Source: Eunapius fragilis (Eukaryota > Porifera > Demospongiae > Spongillida > Spongillidae). From it: a stretch of 64,000 bases of DNA. This document shows, one piece after another, positions 12,226 to 22,905 of the stretch (within the stretch, counting starts at the first letter, position 1; every line of letters starts with the position of its first letter). The position numbers were made by a program, and so were the translations under genes. A model generated the notes under the pieces. That model did no database searches. It had not been told where the DNA came from and worked only from the letters and a program-made list of their open reading frames with translations. The stretch is from positions 6,246,586 to 6,310,585 of the forward strand of contig OY811978.1 in the NCBI GenBank assembly GCA_963681505.1, in the 5' to 3' direction.

Positions 12226-15200
12226 ATGCCTAGAGCATCTATTAAGCACTATGTGCCAGAAGATAAATTGGATACATGTCAGGCAAGGACCAAAGAGAAG
12301 GCAAACACATCCCATCAGGCAAGGACCAAAGAGAATGCAAACACATCCCATCAGGCAAGGACCAAAGAGAAGGCACACACATCTTCAATAAATGATTATT
12401 ACGTAACACAATGTCTCAATTACATAACACAATATTTCAGGTATATTCATCTAAACCCCCATGAGCAAAGATATCTTGGATTATTTTTATTTAATCCATC
12501 ATCATTTCCCTCATCTTCCATTCATTTTTTTTGTCCATTGGTATCACATTTGCAATCTGACATTTATTACTGGGAACTAATGAAGATGGCTCATTTTGGC
12601 TTGCTCTCACTTAAAGACAGTTCTAGCCTAAATAAACTTAGTGTAGATCAAAGAAGAAGGGTGTTACACACCTTTGGAGCAGCAATATGCCTTAAACAAA
12701 ACGGTGTGGATCAGACCATGTTTTCTACACTTCTAGCTATGCTTGGTCTTACTGACTCCTATAACTCTATGATGAGGATGTGTGTTATCCATAGGGCTGC
12801 ACAAAATGGTGTCATTGGTGGTGTTGCTACAAAGGTTGGAGAAATAAAAGGATTTAAGGACTCAGCTACATTTGCTCTGCATCGTGAAAATATATTTGTT
12901 ATAAAAGTTGCAAACGATTGTGGCACAGACCACCAGCCATTTAGTAGCGGTGAGCTCAAGCAGATTTTGCGAGAATTGGCAATTGGAATTTATCTGCATG
13001 ATACGTTTCCATTTTTCAGTCTCCATTTCAATGAGGATGGCTGCCTCTATCCGGTGATCCATCCTGCATACCAGAATACTTTGGTAGGAGAAGTGATTGG
13101 TTTCTTAGATTACTTCATGAAAGGGTTTTTAAATGGTGGTCTTTATGAAAAAAGTTTTCTGAAAGATTGGCATAAGTCAAGCAACATGGACAAGGAGTTT
13201 CTTAAAAACCACCTTATTGACTTGCAGCGTTATTGTCGAGACCATTTCCCCAACTCAGAATATATCTCATTGCGTGAAATGATGGCAAGAGAAGGATTAG
13301 AAGGTCCTGAACAAGACATGTCAGGCAACCCAGATTCAATATCTGGAAGAAGGTTCATGACATCATTTCGCATTATTTCACAAGTACGTGAGGCACGTGA
13401 ACAAGATGGGGTTTTTGTTATAGATCCTGACTTTGATGTTGAGTACACTGTTGACTTAATGCCTGATTACAAAGAATACATAGAAAGTTTTCAAAGAGAA
13501 AAAGGATCTTATCCAGCAAGTTATGAAACTCTATTGAGTGTTTATGAATCAATGAAAGACCTCATAAAAACATGGATGCCCAAAGTGCCCATATTCAAGG
13601 AATACTTTCAGATGCTTGGTGTGATTAGCTTTTGTTCTTGCTATCTGAATTCCATGAAACTGGCAGGACAGATTCCTAGTTTTAGAGAAGCCTCCAGTGT
13701 CCACAATGTTGCATTCCCAAAGGTGCTCCCTCCAATTCCAGTGCGCTATTACACATTTCACAAAATTAATTTAAGTTTAAAAGTGTTCATACAAGAATGC
13801 CAAGCTCAGGGAGTAGGCCTTGATCGGATCCTAAAGGAGTTTAGCCAGCAATCCATTCCTGAACCATCTCCCACAGCACAAATGCAAATAAAGAATGTAG
13901 TTGAGAGCCTTATCACAAAAGATGTTCCTTTGGAAGTAGTGTCTATGGGGATAAATCCAGAATTTTTGGCAAAGAATGTAAGAACAGTAACTCAGCATTT
14001 GATACAGTTCACAATGGCCTACCGTCATACTTTTAGAAAATTAGCAGAGGAATTATATTCAGTAATGCCTATGTTGGGAAAAATGGATGATTTTGATAGA
14101 AAAGCTGACCTGCAGGAACAGATTATTTTGATTAACACACTGATTGTTAGCTTTGAGAAGACACAATCTAAGTTGGCAGAACCAGCACTTCCACAGGAGA
14201 TTTTGCAGGAAATAGTTAAGAAAAGGGAGCAATCAATCATGGAATTTACTAAAAAAATAGTGCAGTCTATACAAGCTCAGGCATCTGGTGCAAAAGGTGA
14301 TTTGGATCGTACTGAAGAGTGCCTCAAAGGTAAAGCACAAGAATGTAATCAGGCAATATCCACAATGAATCAACTCTTGCACGAAGTCCCTGTCACAGAT
14401 GCACAACTGCGATCTGAATTCAGAAACCAGGTGTCCCAACATAGTAATGTAGATGTACCTGCCACAGTTGAATATAACTTACCAGGTTTTAAGCAACAAA
14501 TGCAGCAAAGATATCAAGAGATTCAAAGGGAAATTAGTAAGCTGCATGTAGCTCAACAACAAATTAAAGATAAATTGGGAGAACTTCAACAAGCACGCCA
14601 TGATCTTCCAGCCAAGATTGCTTCTTTAGAAAATGAGGCAGTACAGGAGATGAAAGTGGATGTTGGCAGACAGGTGATTGAACTTAAGAAGAAAGCTTTT
14701 GCTGAATGGATTTCTGCATCAAAGCAACGTATCAGTGAATATAAAAGTAAGCAAGACAGGCTTTCTGATGTGCTTTTTGATCAACCTTCTTCAGACATAA
14801 ATTTGGTGCCTAGTTATCCTCAGTCTACACTGACAATTGCAGATGGTGGCTATTATCGCTCAATTGGTGACAATATCAGAGTTGTTGGTGGCTGCAGTGT
14901 TCGATTGCCCACTATGAAGCTACAACCATTGTGGCAAAGTGAGCAAGGCCTGTTGTCTAAAGCCTGTTTTTTGGCACAACAACTGCAGCCAGAAACGTTC
15001 GAGATTTTGGAACATGATGGAAAAAAATATTCTATATTCAAAATTGAGACGATTCCAATGAATAATGATGTGAAAGGTTTTATGCCATTGATTTTGTCTT
15101 CAAAGCTTAACAAGGACAAGGAGTTGAATACTTTAGCAAAATTGCTGTTAAAACTTGGGGCAGATGAGGTGAAAGTTGAAGATGATTGGTTTAGTGCTAT

Positions 15201-18200
15201 TATGCAATATGGTAGAACAACTTTGGACCTAGTTGTTGAATCATGTGATACCGACACTTCTAATTTCATAATTCAACAATCTGGAGAGGATGCAGTAAAC
15301 ACTCCAACTGACAGTGGTGTTTTGCCATTGCACACTGCTTCCAGTTCAGGGAATATACTGGCTGTGAAAGCTTTGCTCATCAAACAGCCTGGCAACGTAA
15401 ATAAATGCACAAACAATGGGGAAACATCTTTAATGGCAGCAGCTTCAAGAGGTCACAATGAAACAGTTAAACTATTACTCGAGTGGTCAGCTGATGTCAA
15501 CCATCGCTTGCCATGTGGTCTAACAGCATTATGGGTAGCATTGCAGAATCATCATGAAGAAACATCTATCACTTTAATAAATCACATTGATTCAAATTTA
15601 ACATTAATACTTGACAATGGAGAGAATGTGTTGCATGAAGCAGTAAAACAGTCCTTGTTCAAAGCTGCTGAAGTACTGATAAAGCAAGGACTAAACTTGC
15701 TACAGCCACGAAAAACAGATGGGAAGACGCCATGGCATCTTGCAGCTGAGTTGGGCCAGGTTGATGTTCTGCAGGTAATGTTACAATCAGGTAGAATTAC
15801 GGATGTTAACATAACTATGGAAGTGCTGTATACTGCTGCACAGATGCCTAAAGCACTACAGAACTTAGTTGGAACAAGCGCACTGCATTGTGCAGCTGCT
15901 AAAGGTCATGTTGAAGTTGCATCTTTACTGATAGCAGCAAAAGCAGTGAATCTCACAAATAAACAGGGGTCTACTCCACTTGTTTTGGCAATGGAAAATG
16001 GATTTGAAGATTTTGCATTGATATTGGCAGACCAAAGCGGATTTGCCACTACAGCTGACCTTATCTGTGCTGCTAAGTTGAGGATGTTTAAAGTCTGTGA
16101 TGTCCTTGTAAGAAAAGGAGTATCTGGTCATGCTGGTTTTGATCTTGATTACGCTTACTATTTACTGGTCAATGGGCAATATTTCAGATATCGTTGCTTG
16201 GCAGAAGAAAATAAAGTGGATGTTAACAAACTATACAGTGGTGAGTCCAGTTTGGCACTTGCTGTGAAATATGGTCATGTACCACTAGCAAATTACCTTC
16301 TGCAGAAAGGAGTGCGTTACAAGTCCTCTCGAAACCGAGAATTGATTCATTGGCTTGTTATTGCTGATGACATTGGTTTTTTGCGAAAATGGCTAACTGA
16401 ACATTCATTGGTGGAAGGAAATATCACAAAAGGGTTGGAGAGTGGGAAAACTCTTTTTTATTTAGCAGCTGAACACGCCAGTATTCAGTGCTTGGTTTTG
16501 TTGAAAAAATGTGTGCCTACAGAGATGGTTACAAACTCTTGGAATGGCAAACATGTACTAGATGCAGTTATTCACAGTAGAAATATAAAAGTCCTTGAAA
16601 TTCTGTTACCATTAGTTGGTGACCTTAATCAAACAATAAATCCTGCAGGATATAATGCTATGACTTGGGCTGCAGAAATAGGATCAATTGCTTTTATCAA
16701 GCAGATACCATGTTGGGGTGGAAGTATTTTAAAGGAAGACTCACAAGGTCGTTCTTGTATGCAAGTTGCTTTATTGCACAATGACCTCAAGCTACTGCAT
16801 GCCATTTCTGAGATAGTTAATCCTAATGTTTGGCCCAAAGACATTTGGATAGCAGCAAACATTGGAGGTTGTAAGAAAAAAATTGTCTCTTGGTTGTTTG
16901 ATCAGTTAGCTGGTGAGCAAAAAATGGTTGATAAAGAGAAGTGTGTGATGGCACTTCACAATGCTATTTTTTCTGGAGATGGGGATCGTGTTGAAGCCAT
17001 TTTACAACTGATGAAAATGAATGACATTCTTGCATGTGTAAACAATACGGTAGTGGATGGCAGCACAGCTCTTGCACTTGCAACCAAAAATAGCCGGTGT
17101 AAAATAATTGATAATTTGCTGGCTTATGGTGCAAAGGCTGATTTTCCTTCAACTAAAGAATGTGCTCTGTTTGCAGCATGTGATTTAAATGATGTTGAAC
17201 TCCTGCGCAAATTTTTTCTCAGAAAAGCTTATTCAGTCCCCATTGCTAGTCACCTAATGCAGGATTTACAACTGCTTGCAACAAATGATTATATAAAAGA
17301 AGCCTTGTCAGGACATTTTATGATGCTTGACAGAGACAAAGAAGTACTGCTCTCTGCAATTCAAAATGAAAGGCTCAAGGATTATGAGAAAATGGTTCTG
17401 AAAGGGTTTCCAATTAATTGCACTTACATGACTATAAATGGTTCTGAATTACTATTGCCATTTGCATTGGTCCTGGTGCCTGCTCTTAAGGCTTTTTTGG
17501 AATTGAGCACTGAAAAACTGCGAATTGATGGTTTGGATAAAAATGGAAAGTCACTTGGATATTTCTTGATGATGCTGCCAGATGATGAATCAAAAGGCAC
17601 ACTGTCATACTTAAAAATGCGCTTCAAAAAGCAATTTCCATCGATGCTGAAGCTGACTGATGAGTTTTGTATACCAGCTATATCTCAAAAGAAAATCACA
17701 AGGTTGCTAAACATGCTGGAAACGACAGGAAGTGCATTGGAAACTGCTTTTGGGCCTGATGGTTGGACACTCTTACACCTAGCTGTCTGCTCTAAGAACT
17801 TGGCTGATGTTTCACATTTATTCAATAAATTTGAAAGCTTTCCTGTGGATAAACCAGATAAAAATGGTGTAACTGCACTCATGATGGCGGCAGCTAAAGA
17901 TAGTGAGTCCATCACTAGTGAATTGATGGCCAAAGGAGCAGATCCTAATGTGACAGACAGAAAAGGTAGAAATGCACTTCATCATGCATTGCGAGCCAAG
18001 GCAATGAAGACAAGTCTATTCTTGGTAAGTAAAATGCGAGACCTATCTGCTAAAGATAAGAGTGGAAAAACATTGCTGATGTATGCTGTACTGGGTACGA
18101 TGCACCCCATTATTCGCTCACTTTTAACTTACGGCGTGGATGTGTATGCTGCTGATGACAAAAATGGGTTTTCTGCTCTTCATTATGCTGCTCTGGTGGG

Positions 18201-21200
18201 AAATGTTGAAACAGTTAGAATCCTTCTCAAGCACAATAGAGTCAAGCCAGAGGATGTTAACGGTGCCTCAGCAGTAACCCCATTACATCTGGCATCTCGT
18301 CAGGGCCATGTTAGTGCTTGCATTGAGCTGTTGATTGCAGGAGCATGTCCAGCAGCAACGTATGGCGATGGAATCACACCAGCTAGTTTGTCTTTATCAC
18401 CTAAGCGTCCTGAGCTTGTACAATTGTTTCAACACACCACTGCATTTCATGTCGCTGGGCAAGATTTGCAAATGATCAAAGCGTGTTTAATGTCTGATAA
18501 TGCTGATAATTTGAGGCTTCTCATAAGTTTGAATGTAAATGTCAATGCAGTTGACCAGCATGGAATGAATGCATTACATTTTGCTGCTGTACATAATGCC
18601 CCATTATGTGCTAGTGTTCTGCTGGCAGCCAATTGCTCACCCAGTGTATCTGACTCTACTACTCTTTCAACCCCATTGCATCTGGCAGCCACTCATGGTC
18701 ATGTTGTGATCATACAAGAATTACTGGCATATGGAGCATCACCTCATGTTTTAGATAAGGAAGGAAACACTCCATTACTAAATGCTATAGCTGCAGGACA
18801 CTGTGGAGCAGTATTTGAGCTATTACACAATAATGTTGATTGCACACAATCATCTCGTGGTGGTTTGCGACCATCTGTAGCCTGTTTTATGCAGCCTAAT
18901 GAAAAAATTACTCAGGCAGTTGCTATTGTCAGCAAGGAATTACCAAGCGAGTCGGAAGTTGAAACATTACCTCAGTACATAGTTATCAAAATGAGTTTGC
19001 AAATGCCTTTACTAGAATTTATGAGAATTCACTGGAATCATTCTGTTCAATTAGGAGACACATTTTTGCATTTGGCAGTGCAAATGGGTTCTGTAGAATC
19101 AGTGCACCTACTATTGAATTCAGAGCCCCATTTGGTATGTATCAAAAACAAACAAGGGCATACAGCATTATCAGTAGCAGAGAACATTGAAAATACCAAA
19201 CCAGAACTATTGGCTGCTATGAGGAGGCATACATTACCATCACATCAACATGATGATCATTTTGATTTTGATGTCACAAAATGGTTAGTCATTGATCGTC
19301 AGCTGCATAAAACAGATGGATGTGGTATCCTGCATATACCAGAACACACAGGGAATGGGGAAGGAAATACATTGCGATTTACCCCTCCCAACATAGATGA
19401 GCTGAAATCATTTGCTCTGAGCAATATTCATCAGTGGTTCACACCTGAACAACAACCAGAGGCGAAACACTACTTGGAACTGTTATCATCAAGAGCTGTT
19501 CATAAATGGTTATCAAGCATATCCATGATAGCAAAAAAAGAGCATCCCACCTATTTCACTTCCTGGCTGAGCTGGTGTCAGGAACATTTGAGTGATGCTT
19601 CATGTGGCAAGCGTCTAGCAGAGCTCTTTCTTGACCATTATTCATGGTATCTATTACATTGTGTCCCCCAATGGAGAAGAACAGCTACAATTATTAAGAA
19701 TCTATCAAACGATAGCACACTTCTGCTCTGGGCAATGGAATATTTTAAGCCAAGTATTGTACGTGAAATTGAAATGGTTCAATGGAAAATCTATTGTCAG
19801 AATTGGATTGACTTCTATGAACTAACCAAACATGATGCTGCTTTTTTATGCCATCCACCATTTTCAGAGTCAATAAGTTGCACAATAAATTCTGACTATT
19901 TGATAAAATGTATAAAATGTTTGAAACATATACCATCATCCCAAAATGAACAAAGAAGAATACAGTACTTATTGTTAAATGAATTGCCACCTGACAAAGT
20001 CATTGATCATGTCCAAAAGAATGGTTATAAAGGGCCTGTTGCTAAACGACTTCTGATCGGAGGGTCTATATTTATACCTAAAGATGTGCCAAAGATGAGT
20101 AGAACTGGCGATTTGGGAAACTTCGCTGCCCAGACATTAGTATTCTCAATTTACCATAGTCCCTGTGCATTTCAGCACTTGTATAATTTTTTTACAATGC
20201 TGGATTGTGAACTTTCTCTTAGTCAGGAGGAAAAAAAAATTATCAGCTCTGTTGTATCCAATGGTCTTGAGGCTATATCTGAGAATTGGAAAGGCTTAAG
20301 CAGCTGGTTGGTGTTATCCAGACGATTGCGTGATGAGTTTGGCATTGAAGTACTACAAAAACTAATAGATTATGGCACCACTAAAGTGAAGCAACCAGTT
20401 GAGATGTTCACAAAATCAATACAATTGATGCTGGAACTTCTTCCGCATTTTAACAACATCATATTAGGAGAGGAGATAAACAGGAAAACTCAAAAACCAG
20501 ACAAAGCTAATGTTGCCCTACTATTGTCTAAGTGTCAATCTTTAGATTCATTTGTGGCTTGCTTACAAGATTTACTAAAACACGATTATGAGCAACGTTT
20601 TCCAGAAAAGCAAATCCAAGATGTTTGCAAACAGTTTCTAACAGCATCTCATTTTGTTCGTATCTGTTTGCCAGAAGCTGAGATGGCTAGATTTGTTAAA
20701 GATTATGAATCAATTGTGAGAATGTCTCAAACTTGTTTTGGCAAGTCCCTTGACTGCCTTGGAAAGGAAGCTCAACAATTGGGAAGTCAGCTGCTTCTGA
20801 ACAGAGATAATCAGCTGCTTCTCTTTGCTATAATCCGCCAGTCTATTCGGTTGCAATTTGGAATTTTGCCAAACAGCACCCAAATTATTACTGCATTAGC
20901 CATTTTAAGTGCGCATGATGGCCTAAAAGGACGCATTGCTCAAGTACGCACTGGAGAAGGGAAGTCAACAATCATCACAATTGTTGCAACATTTTTGGCG
21001 TGTCAAGGTCGCATTGTAGATATCATTACAGCAAATCATTACCTTGCAAATCGTGACCAGAACAAATACAAAGATTATTACAAATATTTTGGCATCAGTT
21101 GTTCACACATTTGCAAGAGGCCTCCTAAGCCAGAGCATTTTGATGCCCAAGTAGTTTTTGGAACTAACACAGACTTTGAATTCTCCATCATGTTTGATGC

Positions 21201-22905
21201 CATACAGGACACAAGATTACGTTTTATCAGCATAAATGGATTGAAACAACCAAGAATTTGTGATGCTGTTATTGTAGATGAAGTCGATAATCTTTTTATT
21301 GACACTGCGTTGAATTCTGCAAGAATTGCAAACCCTTCGTCCAGAGATGTGTCATGGGTGTATGAACCTTTGTGGTGTGCACTTCAAGAAAATCAATTTT
21401 TGTTTCTCACCTCAACACAGTATATTCGAATGGCACTGAAGAACTATCAGAATGGCAGGTTCTCCTCTCAAGTAGACACTTTTCCTGATGACATACTGAT
21501 TACCTGGAGAGACAGTGCATTAGGAGCAAGCAGAAAAAGGCTTGATCATGATTATGTGATATGTCCTTCTGAAGACAATGATGAAAAGCTTAAGGTTGTA
21601 ATAGTTGATCCAGATAACACAGGAAGATTGATGATAGGTAGTCGCTGGTCAAATGGTGTTCATGAATTTGTTGAGGTAAAGAATCATTTGAAACCTAAAA
21701 CACAAAGTGATACTGCAGCAGCTTTGTCTCATCCAGCTTTCTTTAACCTGTATAAAAATATCTATGGTTTAACTGGTACAATGGGAGAAGATATAGAAAG
21801 AAATGAAGTTGCTGACATTTACAAAGTTACTTCATTTGATGTGCCACCTCACAAGCCTTGCAACAGGAAAGAAGAGCCTTGCAAGATACTGAGTTGTCGT
21901 ATTGAGCATATTGAAGCTCTTGTTGATGAGATTAGGAAAAAACAAGTTGCTAGGCGACCAGTATTGGTGTTGTTTCCTACTATCAGGGAGAGTGAACTAT
22001 TTTCTATGTTTCTGAGGGAACGAAAAATAATTCACTTTGTTCTCAATGAAAAGCAGAAAGAGGATGAGGACTTCATCATTGCTAAAGCAGGGGAGTCTGG
22101 ACAATTGACTATAGCAACTAACCTGGCTGGCCGAGGCACTGACATCATTTTATCTTCGGAAAGCCTTGATGCTGGTGGTTTACATATTATTTTCACTTTC
22201 TTCCCTGTGAATCTGAGGGTTGAGGAACAAGGGTATGGAAGAGCAGGAAGACAGGGGCAACCTGGAACCTGCAATATGATTTTAAGTTTGGATGATCCTC
22301 TTATTTGCAGCCTTACTGCAGACCAAAAGGAAAAGAAGCAGCTTTTAGATAATCCTAATTTTCTTGCGTTCTTAAGAGAAAAACGTAGTGGCCACGTTTA
22401 TAATAAATCAGAAAAGAGAAAATTGGCATCAAAAAGGGAATCTATTATATTTGATTCAGTTTTAAAAGTTTTCTTTGATGCTCTGTGTATAATACGCACA
22501 AAAATAGAACTCATGGACTGCTCAATGATTAAAAAAGCAATCGAAACTAATTTGGAAAATTCAAGACATTGGTTGAACGACCCAACACATCCAAAGTTTG
22601 CCTACATATCAAGTGAAATTGCTCGTGTTCGAAATGGACTGAAGGGAAATATTCATTATTCAGAGTTGAAAGGGCTTCAGCCAAGATATATTGAATTATT
22701 GGTTGAAGAGTGGTCAGTGTTTTTCACTGATTTGGAGAGGTATTGTGATAATATGGACAGTGATGTTTCTTTAGCCTCATTTAAGGCAGATGTTCTTAAG
22801 AAGTTCAATGAATTCATGACCAGCAAATTAAATCAAACAGTTCAGGATCCTGTAGCAGATTTTTGTGATTGGTTGTCTGCCTTGAGCTCAGCAACTCTTC
22901 AATGA
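12226..22905 (+). CDS. Giant ankyrin-repeat / SecA-type ATPase fusion protein (3,559 aa)
   Basis: One uninterrupted exon. Residues ~15-55 are three near-identical 12-residue units (QARTKEKANTSH). Residues ~60-590 match no family I know. Residues ~600-860 are coiled-coil-like (Gln/Glu/Lys rich). Residues ~1025-2335 carry many ankyrin units (for example TPLHLASRQGHVSACIELL) with irregular spacers. Residues ~2880-3400 are a bacterial-type SecA motor: Walker A TGEGKS (2909-2914), DEVD (3018-3021), a cross-linking-like insert ending in GRLMIGSRWSNG (3133-3144), GLTGT (3181-3185), NLAGRGTDI (3299-3307) and GYGRAGRQGQ (3336-3345). All ATPase motifs look intact. In bacteria SecA drives preproteins through SecYEG; no SecY partner is visible here and eukaryotic cytosol has none, so the role is unknown. 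No signal peptide or membrane segment is obvious. Codon use is AT-rich like the surroundings, arguing against contamination. Confidence 0.95.
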   Translation: MPRASIKHYVPEDKLDTCQARTKEKANTSHQARTKENANTSHQARTKEKAHTSSINDYYVTQCLNYITQYFRYIHLNPHEQRYLGLFLFNPSSFPSSSIHFFCPLVSHLQSDIYYWELMKMAHFGLLSLKDSSSLNKLSVDQRRRVLHTFGAAICLKQNGVDQTMFSTLLAMLGLTDSYNSMMRMCVIHRAAQNGVIGGVATKVGEIKGFKDSATFALHRENIFVIKVANDCGTDHQPFSSGELKQILRELAIGIYLHDTFPFFSLHFNEDGCLYPVIHPAYQNTLVGEVIGFLDYFMKGFLNGGLYEKSFLKDWHKSSNMDKEFLKNHLIDLQRYCRDHFPNSEYISLREMMAREGLEGPEQDMSGNPDSISGRRFMTSFRIISQVREAREQDGVFVIDPDFDVEYTVDLMPDYKEYIESFQREKGSYPASYETLLSVYESMKDLIKTWMPKVPIFKEYFQMLGVISFCSCYLNSMKLAGQIPSFREASSVHNVAFPKVLPPIPVRYYTFHKINLSLKVFIQECQAQGVGLDRILKEFSQQSIPEPSPTAQMQIKNVVESLITKDVPLEVVSMGINPEFLAKNVRTVTQHLIQFTMAYRHTFRKLAEELYSVMPMLGKMDDFDRKADLQEQIILINTLIVSFEKTQSKLAEPALPQEILQEIVKKREQSIMEFTKKIVQSIQAQASGAKGDLDRTEECLKGKAQECNQAISTMNQLLHEVPVTDAQLRSEFRNQVSQHSNVDVPATVEYNLPGFKQQMQQRYQEIQREISKLHVAQQQIKDKLGELQQARHDLPAKIASLENEAVQEMKVDVGRQVIELKKKAFAEWISASKQRISEYKSKQDRLSDVLFDQPSSDINLVPSYPQSTLTIADGGYYRSIGDNIRVVGGCSVRLPTMKLQPLWQSEQGLLSKACFLAQQLQPETFEILEHDGKKYSIFKIETIPMNNDVKGFMPLILSSKLNKDKELNTLAKLLLKLGADEVKVEDDWFSAIMQYGRTTLDLVVESCDTDTSNFIIQQSGEDAVNTPTDSGVLPLHTASSSGNILAVKALLIKQPGNVNKCTNNGETSLMAAASRGHNETVKLLLEWSADVNHRLPCGLTALWVALQNHHEETSITLINHIDSNLTLILDNGENVLHEAVKQSLFKAAEVLIKQGLNLLQPRKTDGKTPWHLAAELGQVDVLQVMLQSGRITDVNITMEVLYTAAQMPKALQNLVGTSALHCAAAKGHVEVASLLIAAKAVNLTNKQGSTPLVLAMENGFEDFALILADQSGFATTADLICAAKLRMFKVCDVLVRKGVSGHAGFDLDYAYYLLVNGQYFRYRCLAEENKVDVNKLYSGESSLALAVKYGHVPLANYLLQKGVRYKSSRNRELIHWLVIADDIGFLRKWLTEHSLVEGNITKGLESGKTLFYLAAEHASIQCLVLLKKCVPTEMVTNSWNGKHVLDAVIHSRNIKVLEILLPLVGDLNQTINPAGYNAMTWAAEIGSIAFIKQIPCWGGSILKEDSQGRSCMQVALLHNDLKLLHAISEIVNPNVWPKDIWIAANIGGCKKKIVSWLFDQLAGEQKMVDKEKCVMALHNAIFSGDGDRVEAILQLMKMNDILACVNNTVVDGSTALALATKNSRCKIIDNLLAYGAKADFPSTKECALFAACDLNDVELLRKFFLRKAYSVPIASHLMQDLQLLATNDYIKEALSGHFMMLDRDKEVLLSAIQNERLKDYEKMVLKGFPINCTYMTINGSELLLPFALVLVPALKAFLELSTEKLRIDGLDKNGKSLGYFLMMLPDDESKGTLSYLKMRFKKQFPSMLKLTDEFCIPAISQKKITRLLNMLETTGSALETAFGPDGWTLLHLAVCSKNLADVSHLFNKFESFPVDKPDKNGVTALMMAAAKDSESITSELMAKGADPNVTDRKGRNALHHALRAKAMKTSLFLVSKMRDLSAKDKSGKTLLMYAVLGTMHPIIRSLLTYGVDVYAADDKNGFSALHYAALVGNVETVRILLKHNRVKPEDVNGASAVTPLHLASRQGHVSACIELLIAGACPAATYGDGITPASLSLSPKRPELVQLFQHTTAFHVAGQDLQMIKACLMSDNADNLRLLISLNVNVNAVDQHGMNALHFAAVHNAPLCASVLLAANCSPSVSDSTTLSTPLHLAATHGHVVIIQELLAYGASPHVLDKEGNTPLLNAIAAGHCGAVFELLHNNVDCTQSSRGGLRPSVACFMQPNEKITQAVAIVSKELPSESEVETLPQYIVIKMSLQMPLLEFMRIHWNHSVQLGDTFLHLAVQMGSVESVHLLLNSEPHLVCIKNKQGHTALSVAENIENTKPELLAAMRRHTLPSHQHDDHFDFDVTKWLVIDRQLHKTDGCGILHIPEHTGNGEGNTLRFTPPNIDELKSFALSNIHQWFTPEQQPEAKHYLELLSSRAVHKWLSSISMIAKKEHPTYFTSWLSWCQEHLSDASCGKRLAELFLDHYSWYLLHCVPQWRRTATIIKNLSNDSTLLLWAMEYFKPSIVREIEMVQWKIYCQNWIDFYELTKHDAAFLCHPPFSESISCTINSDYLIKCIKCLKHIPSSQNEQRRIQYLLLNELPPDKVIDHVQKNGYKGPVAKRLLIGGSIFIPKDVPKMSRTGDLGNFAAQTLVFSIYHSPCAFQHLYNFFTMLDCELSLSQEEKKIISSVVSNGLEAISENWKGLSSWLVLSRRLRDEFGIEVLQKLIDYGTTKVKQPVEMFTKSIQLMLELLPHFNNIILGEEINRKTQKPDKANVALLLSKCQSLDSFVACLQDLLKHDYEQRFPEKQIQDVCKQFLTASHFVRICLPEAEMARFVKDYESIVRMSQTCFGKSLDCLGKEAQQLGSQLLLNRDNQLLLFAIIRQSIRLQFGILPNSTQIITALAILSAHDGLKGRIAQVRTGEGKSTIITIVATFLACQGRIVDIITANHYLANRDQNKYKDYYKYFGISCSHICKRPPKPEHFDAQVVFGTNTDFEFSIMFDAIQDTRLRFISINGLKQPRICDAVIVDEVDNLFIDTALNSARIANPSSRDVSWVYEPLWCALQENQFLFLTSTQYIRMALKNYQNGRFSSQVDTFPDDILITWRDSALGASRKRLDHDYVICPSEDNDEKLKVVIVDPDNTGRLMIGSRWSNGVHEFVEVKNHLKPKTQSDTAAALSHPAFFNLYKNIYGLTGTMGEDIERNEVADIYKVTSFDVPPHKPCNRKEEPCKILSCRIEHIEALVDEIRKKQVARRPVLVLFPTIRESELFSMFLRERKIIHFVLNEKQKEDEDFIIAKAGESGQLTIATNLAGRGTDIILSSESLDAGGLHIIFTFFPVNLRVEEQGYGRAGRQGQPGTCNMILSLDDPLICSLTADQKEKKQLLDNPNFLAFLREKRSGHVYNKSEKRKLASKRESIIFDSVLKVFFDALCIIRTKIELMDCSMIKKAIETNLENSRHWLNDPTHPKFAYISSEIARVRNGLKGNIHYSELKGLQPRYIELLVEEWSVFFTDLERYCDNMDSDVSLASFKADVLKKFNEFMTSKLNQTVQDPVADFCDWLSALSSATLQ
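12279..12388 (+). repeat. 36-bp coding minisatellite, three copies
   Basis: Three tandem copies of a 36-nt unit (caggcaaggaccaaagagaa...) near the start of the long ORF. The length is a multiple of three, so copy-number change would keep the frame. The repeated peptide is basic and hydrophilic. A second frame through it is also open, simply because the unit is repeated. Confidence 0.85.

Noticed and set aside
12226-22905. The SecA gene as bacterial contamination
   Set aside because: It carries a eukaryote-type splice acceptor upstream, long ankyrin arrays and host-like AT-rich codon use, and it sits on the same contig as GPR89 and POLR2H.
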